From NCBI RefSeq assembly GCF_000013025.1, contig NC_008358.1, positions 2,852,001 through 2,916,000 on the forward strand: a stretch of 64,000 nucleotides of DNA. Reading direction: 5' to 3'. The notes beneath the pieces are model-generated. The model ran no database searches. It was not told the origin of the DNA and saw only the letters and a program-made list of their open reading frames with translations. Made by a program: the position numbers and the translations under genes. This document shows positions 36,622-45,113 of this stretch, in pieces. Numbering within the stretch: position 1 is the first letter of the stretch; each line of letters starts with the position of its first letter. Origin of the DNA: Hyphomonas neptunium ATCC 15444 (GTDB lineage: Bacteria > Pseudomonadota > Alphaproteobacteria > Caulobacterales > Hyphomonadaceae).

Positions 36622-38025
36622 ATGAACAAGTTGCTGTTGAGCGCGGGCGCAGGCCTCTGCCTGGTGTTGAGCGCCTGTGGAGGCGCGGGCGGCGGAAAGA
36701 AGGATGAGGCGGCCTCCGGCATCTTCGATCCGTTTCCGTCCACCTACGCTGCCTACCCGTCCGGCGCGACGCTCATCACCGGCGCCACGGTGCTCGATGG
36801 CAAAGGTGGCCTCATTGAAGGCGGCAAGGTTCTCATCGAAGGCGGCAAGATCACGGCGGTCGGCGCAGACGTGACCGCCCCGGACGGCGCCGCCACGATC
36901 GACGCTGCGGGCAAATGGGTCACCCCCGGCATCATCGACAATCACAGCCATTTGGGCGCCTACCCGTCACCGGGCGTGGAAGCCCACGGCGATGGCAATG
37001 AAGTCTCCGGCCCGGTAACTGCCGAGGTCTGGGTCGAGCATTCCGTCTGGCCGCAGGACCCCGGCTTCACCCGCGCGCTGGCAGGGGGCATCACCTCGCT
37101 GCAGATCCTGCCGGGCAGCGCCAACCTCTTCGGCGGGCGCGGCGTGGTGCTGAAGAACGTTCCTGCACGGACAGTCCAGGACATGAAGTTTCCCGGCGCC
37201 CCGCACACGCTGAAAATGGCCTGCGGAGAAAACCCCAAGCGCGTCTATGGCTATGGCCGGGGCACATTCCCCGGCGGCGCGCCCTATTCCCGCATGGGCA
37301 ATGTCGCAGGCTATCGCACGGCCTGGATACAGGCGCGCGAATACAAGAAGAAATGGGAAGCCTTCGCGGAAGGCGAAGGCGACGAGCCCCTGCGCGACCT
37401 GGAACTGGAAACGCTGGCAGGCGCGCTCTCGGGCGACATCCTCGTCCATATGCACTGTTACCGCGCCGACGAGATGGGCGTCATTCTCGATCTCTCCAAG
37501 GAGTTCGGCTACAAGGTGGCGGCCTTCCACCACGCCGTGGAGGCCTACAAGATTGCCGACAAGCTGGCAGAGTACGACACCTGCTCATCCATGTGGGCCG
37601 ACTGGTGGGGCTTCAAGATGGAGGCCTATGACGGCATCCGCGAGAACATCCCGATGGTCCACAATGCCGGCGCCTGCGCCATCGTCCATTCCGACAGCGA
37701 CATCGGCATCCAGCGCCTCAATCAGGAAGCCGCCAAAGCCTGGTCGGATGGCAAGCGGGCAGGCATCGACATTCCCATCGAAGTGGCCTGGCAATGGCTC
37801 TCGCTGAACCCCGCCAAATCCCTGGGCATTGATGACAAGACCGGTACGCTCGAGCCCGGCAAGATGGCCGATGTGGTCGTCTGGTCGGCAAACCCCTTCA
37901 GCGTCTACGCCCAGGCCGAGAAGGTCTATATCGACGGCGCGCTGATGTATGACCGCGACGATCCTGCCATCCAGCCCGTCATGGACTTTGAACTCGGCCA
38001 GCCTGGCGAAGGAGACCGTAAATGA
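36622..38025 (+). CDS. Amidohydrolase family lipoprotein (metal-binding copy)
   Basis: This 467-residue exported hydrolase has lipobox LSAC (Cys19). The amidohydrolase fold is shown by the TLITGATVLDGKGG opening, the HSH metal pair in DNHSHLGAYPSP (near residues 108-110), a candidate bridging lysine in LKMACGEN, further histidines in HMHCYR and FHHAVEAYK, and the metal Asp in IVHSDSDIG. The end, GTLEPGKMADVVVWSANPFS, is typical of imidazolonepropionase-like and dipeptidase-like members. Substrate unknown. It overlaps the next gene by four bases (ATGA). Confidence 0.85.
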   Translation: MNKLLLSAGAGLCLVLSACGGAGGGKKDEAASGIFDPFPSTYAAYPSGATLITGATVLDGKGGLIEGGKVLIEGGKITAVGADVTAPDGAATIDAAGKWVTPGIIDNHSHLGAYPSPGVEAHGDGNEVSGPVTAEVWVEHSVWPQDPGFTRALAGGITSLQILPGSANLFGGRGVVLKNVPARTVQDMKFPGAPHTLKMACGENPKRVYGYGRGTFPGGAPYSRMGNVAGYRTAWIQAREYKKKWEAFAEGEGDEPLRDLELETLAGALSGDILVHMHCYRADEMGVILDLSKEFGYKVAAFHHAVEAYKIADKLAEYDTCSSMWADWWGFKMEAYDGIRENIPMVHNAGACAIVHSDSDIGIQRLNQEAAKAWSDGKRAGIDIPIEVAWQWLSLNPAKSLGIDDKTGTLEPGKMADVVVWSANPFSVYAQAEKVYIDGALMYDRDDPAIQPVMDFELGQPGEGDRK

Positions 38026-39296
38026 TCCGCCCCCTGATCCTTTCCCTCGCCGCGCTCGCCCTTGCCCCAATTGCATTGGCCCCGGCGGCCCTCGCCGAGC
38101 CTGTCGCCATCCTCGGCGAAAAGGTCTGGACCGGAACCGCGCAAGGCACCCTCACCAACGGGGTCGTCGTGATTGATGAAGGTGAGATCGTCTCGGTCGG
38201 CACGGGCACAGCCCCCGCCGGCATGGCGACGATCGAGGCCGAATGGGTCACCCCCGGCCTGATCTCCGCCTTCTCGCGCACCGGCATCACCGAAGTGCCC
38301 GGCGAACGCTCCGCCAACGACACCGGCGCCAGCGCGTCGCCTTTCTCCGCCGCCCTCAACGCCGCCGATGGCTTCAACCCTGACGCCACCCCGATTGCCG
38401 TCACCCGGCTTGAAGGCTTCACCCGCATCGCGGTTGCGCCGGACGCACGCGCGAAACTCTTCGCCGGGCAGGGCTTCCTGGCTGACACCAGCGGCCTGCC
38501 CGGTTCGGTCTTCGAGGAACGCGCCTTTGCCTTCCTCGTGTTGGGCGAGCGCGGCGCGTCGCTCTCGGGCGGCTCGCGGCCTGCGGCCTGGACCGCCCTG
38601 CGCGGCGCCTTTGACGACGTGCGCTTCTTTGGCGCCCGCTACATGACCCATAATGACGGCAACGTGCTGACCCGCATGGATGCCCAGGCTCTGATGCCGG
38701 CAGTTAAGGGCGAGCAGCTGATCCTGATCGAGGCCCGCCGCGCCAGCGACCTGGAAGCCGTCATGGACTTCAAAGAGGAAAACCCGATGCTGAAGGTTGC
38801 CATCGTCGGCGCCGATGAAGGCTGGCGGGTAGCCGACCGGCTCGCGGCAATGAACATCCCGGTGATCGTCGACGCGTTCTCAAACCTTCCGGCGAGCTTT
38901 TCCCAGCTGGCGGCAACCAGTGAAAACGCTGGCCGACTGGCTGAAGCCGGCGTCACCGTTGCCATCGTGAACCTGGATGATGACAGCCATCAGGCGCGCC
39001 TCGCCACGCAGATTGCCGGCACGGCGGTGGCCAATGGCCTGCCCTTTGACACGGCCATGCAGGCCCTGACGACGGCGCCCGCCGAAATCTTCGGCATGGA
39101 AGGTCTCGGCGTTCTCGCCCCCGGCGCGCGCGCCGATGTGGTGGCCTGGGACGGCGACCCGCTGGAGGTGACGTCGGCGCCAACGGCCGTGTTCATCGAC
39201 GGGGTGAGCGAGCCGATGGAGTCGCGCCAGACCAAACTGCGCGACCGCTATCTCAGCCTCGACACAAGCGAGCGCCCGCTGGCCTACAAACATTAA
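38022..39296 (+). CDS. Amidohydrolase-like protein lacking the metal-binding residues
   Basis: This 424-residue exported protein has a signal peptide ending LAPAALAEP. It is a paralogue of the previous gene: AILGEKVWTGTAQGTLTNG, EAEWVTPGLISAF and APGARADVVAWDGDPLEV align with the family. However, the HxH pair is replaced by SAFSR, and no metal-ligand His or the HSD motif is evident. It is probably a non-catalytic partner or regulator of the preceding enzyme, with which it is translationally coupled. Loss of activity is inferred from sequence. Confidence 0.75.
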   Translation: MIRPLILSLAALALAPIALAPAALAEPVAILGEKVWTGTAQGTLTNGVVVIDEGEIVSVGTGTAPAGMATIEAEWVTPGLISAFSRTGITEVPGERSANDTGASASPFSAALNAADGFNPDATPIAVTRLEGFTRIAVAPDARAKLFAGQGFLADTSGLPGSVFEERAFAFLVLGERGASLSGGSRPAAWTALRGAFDDVRFFGARYMTHNDGNVLTRMDAQALMPAVKGEQLILIEARRASDLEAVMDFKEENPMLKVAIVGADEGWRVADRLAAMNIPVIVDAFSNLPASFSQLAATSENAGRLAEAGVTVAIVNLDDDSHQARLATQIAGTAVANGLPFDTAMQALTTAPAEIFGMEGLGVLAPGARADVVAWDGDPLEVTSAPTAVFIDGVSEPMESRQTKLRDRYLSLDTSERPLAYKH

Positions 39297-39461
39297 ATCC
39301 GCCGCCGAAGGCTTCTTGTTCAACTCCCGTAAATGTTGGACGCGCAAGCTTGAGGCGGGTGGACGCTGAGATTGCCTGAAAATGCGCGGCCGGGACTGGC
39401 CGCCGCGAAGTTGCCGCAATCTGTCCAGATGAGTTGCCACCGGTAGTGACGGGACGAGTAA

Positions 39462-40208
39462 ATGCTGCTGCACGTTATCCTTGCCTCTCTGTCGATGGCG
39501 ACAGGCACCGGGCCAATGGATGCCGCGCTGGAGGCAACCGAAGCGCCCGACACGCTGCGCGCCGCGTTCACCGTGGAGCTGCGCTCGCAAACCGCCCGGC
39601 ACGTCTATTCCTTCGATCCGCGAGACCCCAAAGGCGCCCGCTGGAAACTGCTCATGCGGGAAGGCCATGACGAGGAACTCGACGCAGTGGCCGCCAACTG
39701 GGCGAGCGAACCTGCCCCAGATGGCCGCCTCTTCCCGGATGATCTGCGCGCCTGCCTCGGCCAGACCGTTCAGGTGAACACCGAAGGCCATGCCTGGCGC
39801 GTCGGCTTCCGCCACCATCCCAATTACAATGACAACGAGTTCGACCGCTGGGCGGCCGAGCGCCTGCAAGCCAATGCCCTGCTCGATCCGGTCGGCGAGC
39901 GCTTCCTGCAGATCGACTATACGCTGCCCAAGGCCGTGAACGTGCCCAATGGCGGCAAGCTGACCCGCTATAACCAGACCTATATCCTGAGCACCGAGCC
40001 GCGCTGGGGCTTCTCCTACGTGTCCGGCTTTGCCATCGACCTGGAAGCCCGCGCGGCCTTCAAGCGCATCACCCGCAGCTATCAGGCCGAAGTGACCGAC
40101 GTGCAGTTCTTCTTCGCCAGCCCGGAAGCCGAACGCGCCTTCCTCGACCGTCAGGCCCAGATCACCGAAGTGAGCCTGCCCACTGGATTTGGCGCGCCCC
40201 TCCGCTAG
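39462..40208 (+). CDS. Hypothetical exported protein
   Basis: This 248-residue protein has a short hydrophobic N-terminus (MLLHVILASLSMATG) that may be a signal peptide. The remainder is soluble, with alternating strands and helices, for example FTVELRSQTARHVYSFDPRD and WGFSYVSGFAIDLEARAAFK. It contains one cysteine. No family is recognised. It is followed after nine bases by the DUF1489 gene and may be co-transcribed. Between the amidohydrolase pair and this gene (39297-39461) I see no feature beyond a likely promoter. Confidence 0.65.
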   Translation: MLLHVILASLSMATGTGPMDAALEATEAPDTLRAAFTVELRSQTARHVYSFDPRDPKGARWKLLMREGHDEELDAVAANWASEPAPDGRLFPDDLRACLGQTVQVNTEGHAWRVGFRHHPNYNDNEFDRWAAERLQANALLDPVGERFLQIDYTLPKAVNVPNGGKLTRYNQTYILSTEPRWGFSYVSGFAIDLEARAAFKRITRSYQAEVTDVQFFFASPEAERAFLDRQAQITEVSLPTGFGAPLR

Positions 40209-40217
40209 GTTGGGTTC

Positions 40218-40634
40218 ATGACGATTCACATGGTGAAACTCTGCGTCGGCGCTGACGACATCGACGACCTGGCCGACTGGCAGGCGCGCCTGATGAAGAA
40301 GCTGCCTGCGCCGGTCCACCACACCCGCATGGCCCCCAAGCGCGCCGACGAGATGCTGAAAGGCGGCTCGATCTACTGGGTCATCAAACGCGCCATCCGT
40401 GTGCGCCAGCGCATCATCGACATCCGCACCGTCAAGGATGAGGACGGCAAGGACATGTGCGAGCTGGTCTTCGACCCCGAGCTCGTGCGCACCTATGCCC
40501 AGCCCAAGCGGCCCTTCCAGGGATGGCGCTATCTGAAACCGGAGGAGGCGCCGCGCGATCTCAATTCGGGCGAAGTGGCGGTTGACCTGCCGGCCGACCT
40601 GGATGCCGCGCTCAAGAATGCGGGCGTCTGGTAG
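40218..40634 (+). CDS. DUF1489 family protein
   Basis: This 138-residue protein matches the alphaproteobacterial DUF1489 family: MVKLCVGADDIDDLADWQ at the start, the central HHTRMAPKRADEMLKGGSIYWV, and PFQGWRYLKPEEAPRDL near the end. The function is unknown; the fold looks small and soluble. It is a useful taxonomic marker for Alphaproteobacteria. A phased TGTC repeat array begins about 20 bases after the stop. Confidence 0.85.
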   Translation: MTIHMVKLCVGADDIDDLADWQARLMKKLPAPVHHTRMAPKRADEMLKGGSIYWVIKRAIRVRQRIIDIRTVKDEDGKDMCELVFDPELVRTYAQPKRPFQGWRYLKPEEAPRDLNSGEVAVDLPADLDAALKNAGVW

Positions 40635-40650
40635 CGGGCATTTGCCGGGT

Positions 40651-40740
40651 CTGATCTGTCCCGATTTGTCCGGTTTTGTCCGGTTTTGTCCGAGTTTGTC
40701 TGGGCCCTGACCCGGTTTGCCCCGTTTCTGCGCCTCTTAA
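40651..40740 (-). repeat. Ten-base phased TGTC (GACA) tandem repeat, longest array
   Basis: TGTC occurs at 40657, 40667, 40677, 40687 and 40697. The units are CTGATCTGTC, CCGATTTGTC, CGGTTTTGTC (twice) and CGAGTTTGTC, followed by three diverged units to about 40730. The minus strand gives the same GACA core as the arrays at 8.9, 18.6 and 63.8 kb. It fills the gap between the DUF1489 gene and a lipoprotein gene. Confidence 0.85.
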
Positions 40741-40766
40741 TGTGTGGAAGTTTGGGGACGTGACAC

Positions 40767-41891
40767 ATGAAAATCTGGACCGCACTGGCGCTTGGCGCCG
40801 CGCTTGCGCCGCTTCTGGGGGCCTGCGCCACGCCGCGCGCCACCTCGCCGATCACGCAGGATACGCTGACCTATTCCAACGAGGTCGCCACCGCCCAGCA
40901 GCGCCAGTTGCTGCTGAATATCGTGAAACTGCGCTACAACGACCCCGTCAGCTTCGTGGAAATCCAGACCCTGACCACCGAGGATTTCTCCGGCCGGGGC
41001 GGCAGCCTCACCAGCGCCATCGGCCTGGATGACGGCCCCTTCACCGAAGTGCTCGCCGGGGACGCCGGCTTCCAGCGCTCGGAAACCCCCACAGCCGTCT
41101 ACAACGTGCTGCGGGGCGGGGCCTATGCCCAGCAATTGCTGCAGCCGGTGGCCCCGGAATCGATCTTCCTGCTCAGCCAGTCAGGCTGGAGCGTGGAGCG
41201 GCTGATGCTGTGCTGCGTCGCGCGTATCGGAGACGTGGACAATGCCCGCGCCGCCGCGGGGCCAACGCCGGAAACCGTGCCGGATAACTCTGCGTTCCGC
41301 GGCCTCGCCCGCCTGATGCGGCGCCTGCAATTGTCCGGCGATCTGCTGGTGCAGGTGATGAATGATGACGAGGACAAGGCCGCCCGTGTCGTCATCACCT
41401 GGCATACCGGATCAGACGATGGCGAAGCGCTGGCCCGCCTGTTCAAAGAACACGATGCGGCCGCCGAGTTCACGGTGGAAGACGGCCTCTATTCGGCAGA
41501 GCTTGCCACCCGGTCCACCCGCAAGGGCGACTCGCCCCTGCGCGGGCGCAGCGTGCTCGGCATGATGGCCGCCCTCTCCCACGCGGTGGACATTCCGCCG
41601 GAACACGAGGATTTCGTCATCCCTATCAACGGGCCCGATGCGGCGCCCACGCCCTGCGCGCCGGTCGGCGTGTGGACGCATGTTCTGGGCGACTATTTCG
41701 GCGTTTCCTGGAGCGTCGAAAAACCCCTGACGGCGGCGGTGTCCGTGCCCTATCGCGGTGTGTGGTTCTCCATCGACGACACCTGCAAATCTGCCAAATC
41801 CACGCTGGATCTGATCGGCCATCTCTACGCCTTGCAGGCGGGCCTCAGCGCGGAAGGCAGCCGGGAGACCCTGCTGCTGATCGGCGGGTGA
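40767..41891 (+). CDS. Conserved hypothetical lipoprotein
   Basis: This 374-residue protein has a lipoprotein signal with lipobox LGAC (Cys20). The first mature segment, SNEVATAQQRQLLLNIVKLRYNDPVSF, is a striking amphipathic block. Four later cysteines occur (MLCCVAR, PTPCAPVG, DTCKSAK). No enzyme motif is evident. The gene lies alone, with the repeat array upstream. I do not recognise the family beyond its resemblance to uncharacterised envelope lipoproteins of alphaproteobacteria. Confidence 0.7.
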   Translation: MKIWTALALGAALAPLLGACATPRATSPITQDTLTYSNEVATAQQRQLLLNIVKLRYNDPVSFVEIQTLTTEDFSGRGGSLTSAIGLDDGPFTEVLAGDAGFQRSETPTAVYNVLRGGAYAQQLLQPVAPESIFLLSQSGWSVERLMLCCVARIGDVDNARAAAGPTPETVPDNSAFRGLARLMRRLQLSGDLLVQVMNDDEDKAARVVITWHTGSDDGEALARLFKEHDAAAEFTVEDGLYSAELATRSTRKGDSPLRGRSVLGMMAALSHAVDIPPEHEDFVIPINGPDAAPTPCAPVGVWTHVLGDYFGVSWSVEKPLTAAVSVPYRGVWFSIDDTCKSAKSTLDLIGHLYALQAGLSAEGSRETLLLIGG

Positions 41892-41960
41892 GGCCTTGAT
41901 AATGGAGCGCCCGTAGTTGAGAGGAGAGGATCAGAGTTTCCGCTTCAGAAAGGCGTTGCC

Positions 41961-42194
41961 ATGCCCCAGTTCGACATGATCCTCCTCACCCCGCAGCAGG
42001 CCGAAGGCGCCGATGTTCTTGAGCACACCGCCGGCAAGCCGGTGCGGGAAGGCGGCGGCGACGAAACCCATCGCTGCGGCGCCTGCAAGACCAAGCTGAT
42101 GATCAACGTCGCCCACCGTGATGTGCATGGCGTCGTGATCCAGTGCGGAAAATGCGGTCGCCTCAATACCGAGGCCCACCACCACCATCACTAG
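41961..42194 (+). CDS. Small zinc-ribbon-like protein with natural poly-His tail
   Basis: This 77-residue protein contains RCGACKTKLM and IQCGKCGRLN, two CxxC knuckles 19 residues apart that suit a zinc ribbon. It ends EAHHHHH, five consecutive histidines. The N-terminal half is polar with no membrane segment. No family is recognised. It converges on the cupin gene with three bases between stops. Confidence 0.6.
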   Translation: MPQFDMILLTPQQAEGADVLEHTAGKPVREGGGDETHRCGACKTKLMINVAHRDVHGVVIQCGKCGRLNTEAHHHHH

Positions 42195-42197
42195 AGA

Positions 42198-42596
42198 TCA
42201 GCGCGGCCGGTGCTCGGTTCCGAGGCCGGCCGTGATGAACAGCGCCGTTGCGCTGCCCTCGACATCTGCCGTGTGCCAGACGCCCGGCGCGTTGATGGCG
42301 TACTCGCCCGCCTCCAGCGTGACCGTATCTGTGCGCCCATCGGGCCATTCCTGGATCAGCGTCAGGCGGCCTGCCGTGCAGAGCACAACTTCATGGCCCT
42401 GCGGGTGCATCTCCCATGAAGTCCAGGGCTCGGTGAAGGTATAGAGGCTGACCAGCCGGCCTTCCCGGCCATCCTCGGCATCGTAACGTTCGCCGTAAGC
42501 GTCATACCAGGACATATCGGTCATCTCTGGCTGCGCTATGGCGGTGGCGCCCAGCCCCAGATGGACCGGATTGCGGAACAGGTTGGCTTTGGTCAT
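42198..42596 (-). CDS. Cupin domain protein
   Basis: This 132-residue protein has a single cupin barrel: EPWTSWEMHPQGHEVVLCTAG for the first motif (with HPxGxE) and EYAINAPGVWHTADV for the second (with PxGxxH). These histidines and glutamate usually bind a metal. Enzymatic or binding function cannot be assigned. It is divergent from the TauE/SafE gene, whose open frame overlaps its 5' end. Confidence 0.8.
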   Translation of the reverse strand: MTKANLFRNPVHLGLGATAIAQPEMTDMSWYDAYGERYDAEDGREGRLVSLYTFTEPWTSWEMHPQGHEVVLCTAGRLTLIQEWPDGRTDTVTLEAGEYAINAPGVWHTADVEGSATALFITAGLGTEHRPR

Positions 42597-42698
42597 GGCG
42601 CGCTCCCTTGCCTCTTGGCGGGAGTGTCGCCATGGCTGATGAGACGGTCAAGTTCTGGTCAGTCGACAGCGCCGCAACCGGGGGCTAAAGCGCGAGAC

Positions 42699-43523
42699 AT
42701 GATGGATTTTCTGAGCGCCTATGGCCCCATGCTGATCGCGCTGGCGATTGCGGGCCTGTTTGCAGGGCTCGCCGCCGGTCTGTTCGGGATTGGCGGCGGC
42801 GTGGTGATCGTGCCGGTGCTGTTCTTCCTGCTCGATAGTCTGGGCTATACCGAAACGGCAATGCATGTGGCCGTCTCAACCTCGCTCGCCACCATCATCC
42901 TCACCTCGGTGCGCAGCGTGATGGCGCACAACAAGCGCGGCGCGGTCGACTGGCGCATCATCCGCACCTGGTCGCCCTGGATCGTGCTGGGGTCGGTGAT
43001 CGGCATTCTGCTGGCGGGGTACTTCTCCAAACAGGTCATGCTCGGCATTTTCGGCACCGTGCTGATCCTGTTTGCCGCGCAGTTCTATTTCGGCCGGCCC
43101 GGCTGGAAACTCGCCCCTGAAATGCCGGTAGGCATCCTGCGCGCCGCTATCGGCGCCTTCAATGGCGCGCTCTCCTCGATCATGGGCATTGGCGGGGGCA
43201 CACTGGGCGTGACGCTGATGACGCTGTGCGGCATGCCCATGCACCGCGCGGTGGCCACTGCGGCCGGCTGGGGCGTGGCCATCGGCTTTCCCGGCGCGAT
43301 CGCGGCCATGATTGTTGGCTGGGGGCGGGACGGGCTGCCGCCCTTTTCGGCCGGCTTTGTCAACCTGCCCGCCTTTGCGCTGATTTCGGTGTTCACCGTG
43401 CTGATGGCGCCGGTCGGCGCGGCGTTGGCACACAAGCTGGACGCGGACCGGCTGCGCCGCCTGTTCGGCATTCTGCTGGGGCTGGTTTCGCTGCGGATGC
43501 TCTGGCAGGCGCTCGGACTTTAG
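42699..43523 (+). CDS. Sulfite exporter TauE/SafE family membrane protein
   Basis: This 274-residue polytopic protein has about eight hydrophobic segments in two repeats. The first repeat carries LAAGLFGIGGGVVIVPVLFF and the second SIMGIGGGTLGVTLMTLCGMP, the paired Gly-rich signatures of the family, which exports small anions such as sulfite or organosulfonates. Substrate unknown. The frame is open upstream to 42561 but would overlap the cupin gene, so I chose ATG 42699. Its stop overlaps the trkH-like stop by four bases. Confidence 0.87.
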   Translation: MMDFLSAYGPMLIALAIAGLFAGLAAGLFGIGGGVVIVPVLFFLLDSLGYTETAMHVAVSTSLATIILTSVRSVMAHNKRGAVDWRIIRTWSPWIVLGSVIGILLAGYFSKQVMLGIFGTVLILFAAQFYFGRPGWKLAPEMPVGILRAAIGAFNGALSSIMGIGGGTLGVTLMTLCGMPMHRAVATAAGWGVAIGFPGAIAAMIVGWGRDGLPPFSAGFVNLPAFALISVFTVLMAPVGAALAHKLDADRLRRLFGILLGLVSLRMLWQALGL

Positions 43524-44974
43524 CCGCGCCAGAAGCGGCCTGTCAGCACCACGAACACCGCGACAAATTCCAGACGGCCCAGCAGCATGGCGGCCGAGCA
43601 GACCCATTTGGCAAAATCCGTCACCGAGGCGAAGTTCGTGGATGGGCCAACATCCGGGCCCAGTCCAGGACCGACATTCGACACCATCGTGGCGGACGCT
43701 GAAATAGCGCCCAAAGCATCCAGACCGGTAAAGGAAAGCAAGGCCGCAACCACCATGAAGGTGGTGAGATACAGGAACATGAACACCATGACCGATTGCA
43801 GCGTCTCTTCATCCACCGGCTTGCCCGCATAGCGCACCGGTGTGCGCCGGTGCGGCTGGACCATGCGCTGGGACCAGGCGATCAGTGCCTTGGCGGTAAT
43901 CTCCAACCGGAACATCTTCATGCCGCAGGAGGCCGAGCCCGCGCATCCGCCCATGAAGGTCGCCAGCAGGAAGATGATGATCGCCGGCTGGCCCCAGGTG
44001 TCATAGGCGGTCGAGGCGTAGCCTGTGCCGGTCATGACGGAGACGATGTTGAAGACCGTCTCGGTTATACCGTGGAAGATATGATCAAAGATCGGCGGCT
44101 CGACCACAGCTTCATGCCAGATGACGATGGTGGCGGAAAAAAACAGCAGCAGCGCGAAATAAAGCCGGGGCTGGGGATCGCGCAGCATCGGACTGATGCG
44201 CCCCTGCAGCACCAGCATGGTGAGCAGCGCGAAGGGCAAGCCGGCCAGCGCCATGAAGAAGATGGCCGGCGCCATGGCGGGCTGAAGGTTTTCATGGCCG
44301 AATGAGGCGTCGTAATTGGCAAAACCCCCGGCCGACACCGTCGACATGGCATGCACGATCGCGTCGAACCAATTCATGCCCGCCAGGCTGTAGGAAAAGG
44401 CGCAGGCCGACGAGATGATCAGGTAGGTCAGGCCCATATAGGCCGCGATGTCCTTGATACGTGGCAGGAACTTGCCCGTGATGTCAGAGCTTTCGAGCTG
44501 GAACAGCTGCATACCGCCGACCCGGAGCTGGGGCAGGATCGCCACGGCCGTCACCACGATGCCGATACCGCCGATCCATTGCAGGATACCCCGCCAGAGC
44601 AGCAGCCCGCGTGGCATGTTATCCAGGCCCGAAAGCGATGTGGCGCCGGTTGTGGTAAGGCCCGACACGGACTCGAAGACCGCATCTGTGACGGAAATGC
44701 CCGAGACCACGAATGGCACCGCTGCCACCGCTGGCACCAGCACCCAGACCGCTACGGTCAGCAGAAATGTCTCCCGCTGGCCAATCTTCGGGTCCCCGCC
44801 ACGGGCGAGCACCCAGAGCAGGCAGCCGACGAGTCCGGAGGAGAAGGATGAAAACCAGAAAACGTGGGCTTCGTCGCTTCCATCAGCCAGATCGAGCAGC
44901 GCGCAGGGCAGCATCGCCCCGGCAAGGAGGACCGTCATGATGCCGAGAGCAAGGAGGACCGGGCGAAGCTGCAT
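43520..44974 (-). CDS. TrkH family potassium uptake protein
   Basis: This 484-residue membrane protein of the TrkH/KtrB superfamily has several P-loop motifs: VSGLTTTGATSLSGLD, MSTVSAGGFANYD, VMTGTGYASTAYDTWG and ASATMVSNVGPGLGP. These line the K+ pore. It normally works with a cytoplasmic TrkA regulator, which is not present next to it. Convergent with the TauE/SafE gene. Confidence 0.92.
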   Translation of the reverse strand: MQLRPVLLALGIMTVLLAGAMLPCALLDLADGSDEAHVFWFSSFSSGLVGCLLWVLARGGDPKIGQRETFLLTVAVWVLVPAVAAVPFVVSGISVTDAVFESVSGLTTTGATSLSGLDNMPRGLLLWRGILQWIGGIGIVVTAVAILPQLRVGGMQLFQLESSDITGKFLPRIKDIAAYMGLTYLIISSACAFSYSLAGMNWFDAIVHAMSTVSAGGFANYDASFGHENLQPAMAPAIFFMALAGLPFALLTMLVLQGRISPMLRDPQPRLYFALLLFFSATIVIWHEAVVEPPIFDHIFHGITETVFNIVSVMTGTGYASTAYDTWGQPAIIIFLLATFMGGCAGSASCGMKMFRLEITAKALIAWSQRMVQPHRRTPVRYAGKPVDEETLQSVMVFMFLYLTTFMVVAALLSFTGLDALGAISASATMVSNVGPGLGPDVGPSTNFASVTDFAKWVCSAAMLLGRLEFVAVFVVLTGRFWRG

Positions 44975-45113
44975 TCGGCGGGCACCTTAAGCCCCAATCC
45001 CTGAAAAGGTGTCAATATGATACGGCCTGCGCTGGCGGCGCCAGTTGACGCTTCGGCGCCCACCCGGCTACAGCGCTGACAACCGTTTCAGTTGCAACCA
45101 TTTCCGGCACATC

